A DNA stretch of 7,979 nucleotides from JANQLU01 sp964434955 (GTDB lineage: Bacteria; Planctomycetota; Planctomycetia; Pirellulales; Pirellulaceae): assembly GCA_964434955.1 (NCBI GenBank), contig CAYSXI010000219.1, positions 1-7,979 of the forward strand, in the 5' to 3' direction. Position 1 is the stretch's first letter, and every line of letters begins with the position of its first letter. The translations under genes and the position numbers were made by a program. The notes under the pieces were generated by a model. It was not told the origin of the DNA, did not search any database, and saw only the letters and a program-made list of their open reading frames with translations. This document shows positions 1 to 6,506 of the stretch, piece after piece.

Positions 1-659
1 TAATTGACGATATCGGATCGGGTGCGCTGATTGACTTTACGCGTTACGGGGTTTCCGAAGAACCGCTTACGTCGTTAAGCATCAAAGACGGGGCCGATGT
101 TGCATTGTTCAGCGGCGACAAACTGGTTGGCGGTCCCCAATGCGGCATTATTGTCGGCAAGAAAAAGTACATCGAGCGGATCATGAAGAACCCGCTGATG
201 CGTGCAATGCGGGTTGGCAAATTAACGCTCTCGTCGCTGTGGGCAACCTTGACCCTGTATCAGGACGAAGAGAAAGCGGAGCTGAACGTTCCCGTTTTGC
301 AGATGCTAAGCACCCCTGTCGAGAATTTAAAGCTTCGGGCGAACCGAATTGCGGAACAGTTGGTCGGGGTCAACGGCGTCGAGAATGTTCTTGCCGTCGA
401 AGAAACCGCAAGGCTGGGCGGCGGAAGTTTGCCAACCGAACAGATCCCAACCTGGGCCGTTTCAATCACCCCTTCCAAGAAAACGGTGGACCAGGTGGCC
501 GAGCTTTTGCGAAGGGCTCGACCAGCCATCATGTGCCGAGTTCAAAAAGAGCAGGTGTTGTTGGATTTGCGGACCGTGTTTCCCGAGCAGGACTCGGTGA
601 TTGTTGGCCAGGTAAAATCGGTTTTGGAAGGTGACGACGCGGTTGAGGTGGTTGGGTAA
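1..659 (+). CDS. selA: L-seryl-tRNA(Sec) selenium transferase, C-terminal part (5' end outside window)
   Basis: SelA is the PLP-dependent cytosolic enzyme that converts Ser-tRNA(Sec) to Sec-tRNA(Sec) using selenophosphate, for UGA recoding. The frame is open from the left edge (first full codon at base 3) to a TAA at 657-659, giving 218 visible residues of a family that is usually about 460 long, so roughly the N-terminal half is missing. Visible landmarks are IDDIGSG near visible residues 1-7, and FSGDKLVGGPQCGIIVG at 36-52, where Lys40 (bases 120-122) is the expected PLP Schiff-base lysine. MRVGKLTLSSLWATL follows, and the small C-terminal domain ends with a LLDLRTVFPEQD segment, as in the family. 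The internal TTG at 105 is not a start, because the conserved DIGSG motif lies upstream in the same frame. It is convergent with the polysaccharide operon and has no visible functional link to it. A selB gene or tRNA-Sec is not in view. Confidence 0.93.
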   Translation, partial: IDDIGSGALIDFTRYGVSEEPLTSLSIKDGADVALFSGDKLVGGPQCGIIVGKKKYIERIMKNPLMRAMRVGKLTLSSLWATLTLYQDEEKAELNVPVLQMLSTPVENLKLRANRIAEQLVGVNGVENVLAVEETARLGGGSLPTEQIPTWAVSITPSKKTVDQVAELLRRARPAIMCRVQKEQVLLDLRTVFPEQDSVIVGQVKSVLEGDDAVEVVG

Positions 660-742
660 CCGGACCGCGCGCCCTTACCGCGTGCCCCGGCCGTGTTTGC
701 TCACTTAGCAGGAACGGGCATCTCTAAGCGTTTGTATCGTGG

Positions 743-762
743 GCTCGATGGAGAAATCGAGC
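743..762. other. Perfect 7-bp hairpin downstream of selA
   Basis: GCTCGAT at 743-749 pairs with ATCGAGC at 756-762 around the six-base loop GGAGAA. It lies about 84 bases after the selA stop and directly before the first tandem repeat. No T-run follows, so it is not a classic intrinsic terminator. It may protect or end the selA transcript, or may be chance. Confidence 0.3.
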
Positions 763-764
763 GG

Positions 765-977
765 AACCACTCGCTTGCGCTTCGTGCTTGTATGGCGCAT
801 TGGGTTGAACCACTCGCTTACGCTTCGTGCTGTATGGGCGGATTGGGTTGGACCACTCGCTTGTGCTTCGTGTATTGTATGGACGGGGCCGAATGAACCA
901 CTCGCTTGCTCTTTGTGCTTGTATGGGCGGGGCCGGATTGAAGTTCTCGCTTGCGCTTCGTGCTTGTATGCGCGTGG
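765..977. repeat. Five degenerate tandem repeats, 43-45 bp period
   Basis: Five copies start at 765, 808, 851, 896 and 941 (periods 43, 43, 45, 45, last copy partial). Each begins with AACCACTCGCTT or a close variant, followed by GCGCTTCGTGC and TTGTATG, then a 14-18 base linker. Copy 1 matches the core best. Copy 2 has lost one T and carries a G-to-A change. Copies 3 and 4 carry several substitutions. Copy 5 starts AAGTTCTCGCTT. The linkers fall into two types, ATTGGGTTG-ending (copies 1-2) and GGGGCC-containing (copies 3-4). A period not divisible by three argues against coding. From memory, similar motifs are scattered between genes in Pirellulaceae genomes, where they create spurious short predicted proteins. 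Their function is unknown to me. Confidence 0.85.
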
Positions 978-1026
978 TCTCAGCGGATAGCGAGAATTGG
1001 GTATGGCGCGGGGATACATCCGCGTC

Positions 1027-1046
1027 AGGCTGAGAGGCTCTCGCCT
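1027..1046. other. GC-rich 8-bp hairpin with one bulge
   Basis: AGGC (1027-1030) pairs with GCCT (1043-1046), and GAGA (1032-1035) pairs with TCTC (1039-1042), with T1031 bulged and a GGC loop. It lies in the convergent intergenic region about 70 bases beyond the epimerase stop on the minus strand. No T-tract follows on either strand. Confidence 0.25.
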
Positions 1047-1078
1047 AAAGTTGATGCGAGCGCCGTTGTGAACAAGAG

Positions 1079-1107
1079 TCGTCGGGCAAGTTGTTGCGCG
1101 CCGACGA
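1079..1107. terminator. Candidate bidirectional hairpin at the 3' end of the polysaccharide operon
   Basis: TCGTCGG (1079-1085) pairs with CCGACGA (1101-1107), and GCAA (1086-1089) pairs with TTGC (1094-1097) around a GTTG loop, leaving GCG (1098-1100) as a bulge. This gives 11 pairs, only 7 bases past the TAG of the last operon gene (1115-1117). The position between convergent genes fits a transcript end for the minus-strand operon. The missing T-run means it is not a textbook Rho-independent terminator. Confidence 0.3.
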
Positions 1108-1114
1108 ATGGCAA

Positions 1115-2119
1115 CTAAGAATTTGCCGGTGTGCCGAATCGTTTGCGGAACCAGCTAAATGTATGCGTCAAACCGGTTTCCAGATTGACCTCGGGTTGAT
1201 AACCCAGAAGTTCACGGGCTTGCGAAATGTCGGCCAATGAATGGGGAATATCGCCTTTACGCGGCGGTGCATAGTTTGGCTCCAGATCGGAATCAACCAA
1301 CGACTTCAGGTGATTAAACAGCTGATTGACCGTTGCGCGTTCACCACAAGCAATATTGAATACATGATCGAACGCAGCCTGGTTGTCGGTGACCATGGCC
1401 CGAACGTTTGCTTGAACAGCGTTTGCCACAAAGGTAAAGTCGCGAGACTGTTCGCCATCGCCAAAAATTTTGGGAGCGCGATCTTGAAGCAAAGCGTCCA
1501 TGAACAAGGGGATGACGGCCGCATAGGGACCATCTGGTTTTTGGCGTGGCCCAAAAATATTGAAGTATCGTAGCCCAATTGCCTCCGTGCCATAATTAAG
1601 CGCAAAGACTTTGGCGTAGATTTCGTTAATTCGTTTGGTTGCGGCATAGGGCGAAAGTGGGTTGCCAATCTTTGCTTCTTCCTTCGGCATCTTTGGATTA
1701 TCGCCGTATACCGAAGAACTGCTGGCGTAGACAAAACGATGGATGCCCGCGTCCTTGGCGGCCGTCAACATGTTCAAGAAGGCCGTCACATTAGCAGCGT
1801 TGGTGGCAAGCGGCGTCTCAATCGATCGCGGCACCGAACCAAGTGCTGCCTGGTGGTTCACAATGTCAATGTCCTTGCAGGCTGCGACGCAAACCGCTGG
1901 ATCCGTCAAATCGGCTTCCATGAATTCGAATCGGTCATCGGCCAGAAAGGGCTCGATATTCTCAAGCTTGCCTTCGGCCAGATTATCAACAACCCGAAGC
2001 TGTTTCACTCCGTGATGCAAAAGGTACTCGACCAAGTTGGAGCCAATGAATCCGGCGCCACCGGTGACGAGGAAAGAAAGGTCCGATAAATCTTTTTCGT
2101 GATATGCAGTTTCGTACAT
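1115..2119 (-). CDS. wbpP: WbpP/TviC-type UDP-N-acetylhexosamine(uronate) 4-epimerase
   Basis: This is an extended short-chain dehydrogenase of 334 residues, close to the roughly 340 of WbpP. The NAD-binding glycine motif TGGAGFIG is at 19-26. HQAALGSVPRSI at 89-100 is a hallmark of the WbpP/TviC branch. YASSSSVYGD at 131-140 carries the catalytic serine region, and the YxxxK pair is Tyr158/Lys162. RYFNIFGPRQ is at 184-193 and GDGEQSRDFTF at 220-230. WbpP-type enzymes interconvert UDP-GlcNAc and UDP-GalNAc, and in O-antigen and Vi pathways UDP-GlcNAcA and UDP-GalNAcA. The UDP-GlcNAc dehydrogenase gene ends 15 bases upstream, so UDP-GalNAcA is the expected product (inferred). The ATG at 2117-2119 is chosen because the glycine motif starts about residue 19, as in the family. 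No strong Shine-Dalgarno is visible, so coupling to the gene before it is plausible. It is the last gene of the operon. Confidence 0.88.
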   Translation of the reverse strand: MYETAYHEKDLSDLSFLVTGGAGFIGSNLVEYLLHHGVKQLRVVDNLAEGKLENIEPFLADDRFEFMEADLTDPAVCVAACKDIDIVNHQAALGSVPRSIETPLATNAANVTAFLNMLTAAKDAGIHRFVYASSSSVYGDNPKMPKEEAKIGNPLSPYAATKRINEIYAKVFALNYGTEAIGLRYFNIFGPRQKPDGPYAAVIPLFMDALLQDRAPKIFGDGEQSRDFTFVANAVQANVRAMVTDNQAAFDHVFNIACGERATVNQLFNHLKSLVDSDLEPNYAPPRKGDIPHSLADISQARELLGYQPEVNLETGLTHTFSWFRKRFGTPANS

Positions 2120-2134
2120 GATGTTTCGTTTGAT

Positions 2135-3484
2135 TTAGGCTTTCCAGATTTTTTCGCGGCCCTTGGTCACCGACTTGGTTGCATTGCGAGTGTCAATCAG
2201 GATGTTTGAATGCTGAACAATGTGATCCATGTCGAAGGCCGTGTGGTCGGTGGCCAAGACGGCACAGTCCAGCGAGCCCAGGTAGGCGGGCGTCAAATCC
2301 TGGCTCTCGAGTTCGGGCACATCGAAGCTTCGCATGCGGGGCAAGTTGGGAATGTGCGGGTCGCTGTAGCTGATGACGGCGCCTCGTTCACTGAGTAATT
2401 CGATCAGTTTGAAGGAGGGGCTTTCGCGCGGATCGTCGACGTCCTTTTTGTAGGCGACGCCCAGGATTGCAATTTTGCTTCCACGTATCGGTTTGCCGTT
2501 TTCGTTGAGGGCTTCGGCGATTCGATTGACAACATAGAGCGGCATGCTCGTGTTGATTTCGCCGGCAAGTTCAATAAACCGGGTCGGCATTTCGTGTTTT
2601 CGAGCGACCCAACTCAAGTAAAACGGGTCAATCGGAATGCAGTGTCCACCCAGGCCCGGGCCAGGATAAAACGCCTGAAAACCGAAAGGTTTCGTTTTCG
2701 CGGCATCGATGACTTCCCATACGTCGATGCCGATTCTCTGAAACAAAACCTTGAGTTCATTGACCATCGCGATGTTGATGCTTCGGTAGGTGTTCTCCAA
2801 AATTTTGCATGCCTCGGCGACTTCGCAAGACGAGACTGGAACCGTCGCCGTAACGGCTTTTTCGTAAAGCGCTGTTGCAACCGAAAGGCTGTTCTCGTCG
2901 TACCCGCCAACAACCTTGGGGATGGTGGCGGCAACGAAATTGGCATTTCCCGGGTCCTCGCGTTCGGGGCTGTAGGCAACAAACAAGTCCTCGCCGACTT
3001 TCAGGCCCGAGCTTTCAAGAATTGGAATCATTTCATCGCGGGTGGTTCCCGGATAGGTCGTGCTTTCGAGCACCACAAGCTGTCCCGGACGAGCGACTTT
3101 CGCAATCGATTCGGTTGTCGACAGGACATATTTCAGATCGGGATCGCGACTGTCGCTTAGCGGAGTGGGAACGCAGATCAAAATGGCGTCCGCTTCCGAG
3201 AGGCGAGACATGTCGGTTGTTGCGGAAACTTTCTTGTCGTTGACCCATTTCGAGACTTTTTCAGAATTGATGTGGGCAATGTAGCTTTCGCCGGCGTTGA
3301 GTTTTTCGACTTTGTTCGGGTCGACGTCGAAGCCTAGACTGTTTAAGCCGGCGTTGTAAAAAGCGTCGATGAGCGGGAGGCCGACGTACCCCAAGCCAAC
3401 AACGCCGATAATGGCGGTGTTGTCTTCGATCTTTGACTTGAGGGTCTCGTAGTGCTGGTTGGAATTGGATTCAGCAGCGTTCAT
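2135..3484 (-). CDS. wbpA: UDP-N-acetyl-D-glucosamine 6-dehydrogenase, WbpA type
   Basis: This 449-residue nucleotide-sugar dehydrogenase oxidises C6 of UDP-GlcNAc to the uronic acid in two NAD-dependent steps in the cytosol (EC 1.1.1.136 if the WbpA assignment is right). The N-terminal Rossmann motif GVVGLGYVGLP is at 27-37, with acidic FDVDP at 52-56 for NAD. LESTTYPGTT is at 139-148 and YSPEREDPGN at 171-180, the latter typical of WbpA/WbpO/TviB. The helix around Lys227 and Asn231 (KILENTYR) follows. TKPFGFQAFYPGPGLGG leads to HCIPIDP with catalytic Cys282, and GVAYKKDVDDPRESP at 342-356 begins the C-terminal UDP-binding domain. Overall wording is nearer to WbpA than to UDP-glucose dehydrogenase or the ManNAc-specific WecC, but the substrate is inferred. 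It has the clearest ribosome binding site of the operon and sits 39 bases after the wecB stop and 15 bases before the 4-epimerase. Confidence 0.9.
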   Translation of the reverse strand: MNAAESNSNQHYETLKSKIEDNTAIIGVVGLGYVGLPLIDAFYNAGLNSLGFDVDPNKVEKLNAGESYIAHINSEKVSKWVNDKKVSATTDMSRLSEADAILICVPTPLSDSRDPDLKYVLSTTESIAKVARPGQLVVLESTTYPGTTRDEMIPILESSGLKVGEDLFVAYSPEREDPGNANFVAATIPKVVGGYDENSLSVATALYEKAVTATVPVSSCEVAEACKILENTYRSINIAMVNELKVLFQRIGIDVWEVIDAAKTKPFGFQAFYPGPGLGGHCIPIDPFYLSWVARKHEMPTRFIELAGEINTSMPLYVVNRIAEALNENGKPIRGSKIAILGVAYKKDVDDPRESPSFKLIELLSERGAVISYSDPHIPNLPRMRSFDVPELESQDLTPAYLGSLDCAVLATDHTAFDMDHIVQHSNILIDTRNATKSVTKGREKIWKA

Positions 3485-3489
3485 GAGTT

Positions 3490-3493
3490 TCCT
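3490..3493 (-). promoter_or_regulatory. Shine-Dalgarno for the dehydrogenase gene
   Basis: On the minus strand AGGA (within CAGGAAACTC) sits five bases before the ATG at 3482-3484. It supports this start and is the best-formed ribosome binding site among the operon junctions. It also fits the longest intergenic gap in the operon (39 bases), where translation must start afresh. Confidence 0.6.
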
Positions 3494-3523
3494 GAGATTT
3501 CAGTTTCCGATGTTTCAGATGAA

Positions 3524-4628
3524 TTAAAGCGAGTTGGCAAGGATTTCTGTGATTCGTTCAGAAGCTTTGCCGTCCCAAAGTTCCGGGCATTTGCCCGATT
3601 TGTATTCGTTGTTGACGACCTGATTCAGGCATTGGTGCAACTGTTCCGCGTCGTTTCCGATGAGCGTACTGGTACCTTCTGTCACCGTAATCGGGCGCTC
3701 TGTATTTTCTCGCATCGTCAGGCAAGGGACGAGAAGCGCGGTCGATTCTTCTTGTAACCCACCCGAATCCGTTACGATCACTTTGCTCTGTGAGGTCAAG
3801 CAGAGAAAATCGTGGTAACCGAGCGGGTCGGTGGATTGGATGTTTGGGGCCGATTCCAGTTTTTGCAACAACGCGAAACTTTCCAGCTGTTTTCGAGTCC
3901 GCGGGTGAATGGGAAAGACAATCGGCAAATCATTGGAAACGTCAATCAGGACTTGGACGAGGGCGCCTAGAACATCAGGGCAATCGACATTCGATGGTCG
4001 GTGAAGGGTCACGGTACAAAATTGACCGGGCGTTACGTTGAGCCGTGAAAGGGTGTCCGACGACTTTGCTTTTTCAACCTGCGATAGCAAGGTGTCGATC
4101 ATTACGTTGCCGACCAAGTGGATTGAATCGTCCGAATGCCCTTCGCGTTTAAGATTTTCAATTCCATGCGGTTCGCTGACGAGGAGCATGTCACAAATGG
4201 CGTCCGTCACCATTCGATTGATTTCTTCTGGCATCTCGCGATCGAAGCTTCTCAAACCGGCTTCCACATGAGCCACTGGGATGTGCAATTTGACGGCGGC
4301 CAAGGTGGCGGCCATCGTCGAGTTGACATCACCGACGACAACCACGCGCTCGAGTCCGGANNNNNNNNNNNNNNNNNNNNNNNNNNNNNNNNNNGACCAA
4401 AAGCTTGGCGGTCTGTTCCGCGTGCGAGCCACTGCCGACGCCAAGATAGACATCCGGTTCCTGAACCCCTAACTCCTGGAAGAAAATCTCGGACAGGTTC
4501 TTGTCATAGTGTTGGCCCGTGTGGATCAAAAGCGGTTCGATCCGAGGCTCCTGCTTGATCGCATTCAAGATCGGAGCGATTTTCATGAAGTTTGGCCGGG
4601 CGCCAACGATGAATGCAATTTTTGACAC
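3524..4628 (-). CDS. wecB: Non-hydrolysing UDP-N-acetylglucosamine 2-epimerase (WecB family), interrupted by assembly gap
   Basis: The family interconverts UDP-GlcNAc and UDP-ManNAc through a 2-acetamidoglucal intermediate (EC 5.1.3.14). The visible parts are 78 residues before the N run and 278 after it, so about 367 in all with the gap, matching the family. Conserved features are GARPNFMKIAP (9-19) with the substrate-region lysine, and TGQHYD. After the gap come VVVVGDVNST with the catalytic-region Asp, HVEAGLRSFDREMPEEINR with two conserved glutamates, TLHRPSNVD with the catalytic-region His, and TDSGGLQEE. The N run (34 bases) is not a multiple of three, so the halves appear in different frames. 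This is most likely a wrong gap length rather than a broken gene. The start is GTG at 4626-4628, in direct contact with the TAA of the heparinase gene, and MSKIAFIVGARPNF is the normal family N terminus. It might instead act on a uronic acid derivative, as WbpI does. Confidence 0.88.
4361..4394. other. Assembly gap (34 N) inside wecB
   Basis: Thirty-four consecutive N fall between residue 78 of WecB and the segment reading SGLERVVVVGD. From family memory about 8-12 residues belong here. Thirty-four is one more than a multiple of three, so the written gap cannot be the true length if the gene is intact. Confidence 0.98.
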
Positions 4629-6506
4629 TTAAAAATTCCAGTGGAACTCGTGTTCCGATTCTTGGTTTCGAATGGCTAGTTGGGGCCCGTTGAATTCAGC
4701 ATACCATCGGCTCTGTGTAGGTCGGAGAATCCAACCCAGAGAGGTCCGGTTATTCGAATTTTGGCGGTAGCGAATAACGATACTTTCGGTTTTTTCACCA
4801 AAGGCAGGGCAGTACCAGCCGGAAAAAAAGTCAATTTGATCGACCCCAAAAAACTCAAGCGTTTTGGCAGTCCCTTGCGATTCAATGGTGACGCAAAACT
4901 CCTGGTTTGCGACGGATTGATCGGCGAGGTTGAGTTCAGGGTGAAGGTGAAGGAAACCGTCTAGGGTAAGTTGTTTTTGGGTTTCCGGGAAGTCAAAACA
5001 ACAGAAAGCGCCGTCCGGGAGTGCCGCCACCGTTCGATTCGTCGAAGGAGCGCCAAGCCTTTGGTAGCCATTGTGGCTCGCAAAAGCCCAGTCAATTTGG
5101 CCTTCGGTGCCGCATTCACGCTTTAGAATTTTTCCCCGGTCCCCCATCCTGAATTTGGACCACACATTCGACGAGTTCTGCCCCTCGATCGTCAGGACGT
5201 TGTGAGCCAATGAAGAGCGGCAATAGGCTCGCCATCGATCATCTTCGTAATTGTAGTTGCCGCTGTCGACGAACCATCGATTGGATCCGACACTGATTTC
5301 CAGCCCCGTCAAATCACAATGACCGTGTGCTGGCAAGTGCTGAGCCGCTGTTTCCCCTGCATCAAAGATTGCCCGAATTTCGGATGAACCTTCTCCGGTT
5401 TGGAGCACGAAGTAGCGGTTTGTGGATCCGTTTTTTGCGGTTTGGTCGTCGCCTCGAATTTCCGCCAAATCAGCAAGCGAATAAAGTGCTTCGCAGGACG
5501 GGGATTCTCCCAAGCCGCTGTCTCCCAACATGGCGATTTCACCATCGGGATGTTGAATTCGCCTGAGAAATGTCAGCATCCTTTCGGCGGTAGGTTGGCA
5601 TGATTCGTGAACCTTTCGGTTGGCGGATTTGGCGAGGCATAAAAATCGCAACAAAGATCCGAGCATCTGGCAATGGTAAGTTGGTGCCAGCTCAAAATGT
5701 TCACCGTTCGAAAGAATTTGCTTCTGTAATTCGGTCTTCAACAAAGGAAACGCGAAGTCCAGCCATGCCTCGCTTTTTTCACTTTCAATGGCAAGGCTTG
5801 CAAAGGCGATCGCCAGAAGATCCTCGAGAAGATGGTTTCCCCCAATGTCTGTTTCCAGGTTTTGGCCAAGATGTTGCGTTTGGCAGCATAATGACTCCAG
5901 GAGTCGGGTTCGGAATTCGGAATCGGGTTGGTTGGCAACAAGATAAATCCACGTTGGGATTCGGCGGGCGATGCAATAGGGATGCCAAGCGTCGAGAAAA
6001 CGAGACGTTGATTCTGGAGAGTAAGTATTGAGCCAGGAATCGAGGACGGATTCAATGATCTTCCCTGCCTCCGCTTGGGGGCGGTCGGCACGCACATTGA
6101 GCAGGTATTCGTGGTAGTGGAGGTGAAACCTCCAAAGGTGGCTTGGCGCGAGCCTATCCGCCTTTCGCCATTCGATTGGAAAACCGACATCAAGTGTTTG
6201 GTTTAATAGGCAAAGCTTGCCTTTTGCCAAATCCGCTTTCGCATGGCTGCGATGATTTTTGCGGTCATTGATGAAAGCGTAGCTGAGCGCCAGCAAATTC
6301 TCGTTCCCGGTCAGTTCGATATGTTTGGGAGCCTGGTAAACCCCGACGAGCTTTCGACGCGAAAGTTTTCTTTTTAGCGCGTTCATTCCCCGCCGCGCGA
6401 TGCTGGTCCAACTGTAGTTTCTCGCAATCTGACTTATTCTTGACAGTCGTGATCCGGGGTCACCTGTATGCGGAAGAAGTTCAAAGATGTCTTGGGTTTC
6501 GCCCAT
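4629..6506 (-). CDS. Heparinase II/III family protein (putative uronate polysaccharide lyase)
   Basis: The protein has 625 residues with the two-part architecture of heparinase II/III-like enzymes. An alpha-helical (alpha/alpha)-toroid-like N-terminal region (about 60-330) contains GGNHLLED (222-229) and NGEHFELAPTYH (267-278) with the conserved Tyr277-His278 pair. A beta-rich C-terminal domain (about 365-625) contains AHGHCDLTGLEI (393-404), with the His and Asp associated with catalysis and metal in the family, then WFVDSGNYNY (411-420) and SLAHNVLTIEGQNSS (432-446). Known members cleave heparin, heparan sulfate, alginate or similar uronate glycans by beta-elimination. The N terminus is polar, with no signal peptide or membrane segment, so a cytosolic location is predicted. 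Its ATG overlaps the TAA of the glycosyltransferase gene by one base (TAATG), and its TAA touches the GTG of wecB. Substrate unknown. The operon suggests a role in polymer synthesis or editing, which is inference. Confidence 0.85.
   Translation of the reverse strand: MGETQDIFELLPHTGDPGSRLSRISQIARNYSWTSIARRGMNALKRKLSRRKLVGVYQAPKHIELTGNENLLALSYAFINDRKNHRSHAKADLAKGKLCLLNQTLDVGFPIEWRKADRLAPSHLWRFHLHYHEYLLNVRADRPQAEAGKIIESVLDSWLNTYSPESTSRFLDAWHPYCIARRIPTWIYLVANQPDSEFRTRLLESLCCQTQHLGQNLETDIGGNHLLEDLLAIAFASLAIESEKSEAWLDFAFPLLKTELQKQILSNGEHFELAPTYHCQMLGSLLRFLCLAKSANRKVHESCQPTAERMLTFLRRIQHPDGEIAMLGDSGLGESPSCEALYSLADLAEIRGDDQTAKNGSTNRYFVLQTGEGSSEIRAIFDAGETAAQHLPAHGHCDLTGLEISVGSNRWFVDSGNYNYEDDRWRAYCRSSLAHNVLTIEGQNSSNVWSKFRMGDRGKILKRECGTEGQIDWAFASHNGYQRLGAPSTNRTVAALPDGAFCCFDFPETQKQLTLDGFLHLHPELNLADQSVANQEFCVTIESQGTAKTLEFFGVDQIDFFSGWYCPAFGEKTESIVIRYRQNSNNRTSLGWILRPTQSRWYAEFNGPQLAIRNQESEHEFHWNF

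Larger units (their letters stand above)
660..1114. other. Intergenic region between convergent genes, no credible gene
   Basis: This 455-base stretch separates the selA stop from the stop of the WbpP-type epimerase. It holds the tandem repeat array at 765-977 and hairpins at 743-762, 1027-1046 and 1079-1107. Open frames can be read through it on both strands, including about 104 codons on the minus strand (705-1019). That peptide shows YKHEAQA-like fragments and then turns into unrelated fragments (such as KRKRVV) because the repeat is read in a changed frame. This is how non-coding tandem DNA lacking stop codons looks. I see no ribosome binding site with a family-like protein, no tRNA and no rRNA. 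Confidence 0.75.

Noticed and set aside
105..659. A separate 184-residue gene starting at TTG 105
   Set aside because: The same frame is open to the left edge and includes the conserved SelA DIGSG motif before this codon, so it is an internal part of selA.
765..977. Possible CRISPR array
   Set aside because: Cores are degenerate, linkers are only about 14-18 bases and similar to one another rather than unique spacers, and no cas gene is nearby.
705..1019. Open frame of about 104 codons on the minus strand across the repeat array
   Set aside because: It is a by-product of stop-poor tandem repeats. YKHEAQA-like peptides change into unrelated ones as the 43-bp period rotates the frame, and no family resemblance or ribosome binding site is seen.
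2594..3160. Long plus-strand open frame (188 codons) opposite the dehydrogenase gene
   Set aside because: It is the antisense shadow of a strongly conserved dehydrogenase, and its peptide shows no recognisable domain.
3485..3523. Repeated GGAAACT (twice) and CTGAAA (twice) in the 39-base wecB-dehydrogenase gap, possible operator
   Set aside because: The units are short and in low-complexity sequence, and one GGAAACT overlaps the ribosome binding site. This is not enough to claim a regulatory site.
3524..4628. Two separate epimerase fragments or a wecB pseudogene
   Set aside because: All conserved motifs are present on both sides and the frame change lies exactly at an N run of uncertain length.
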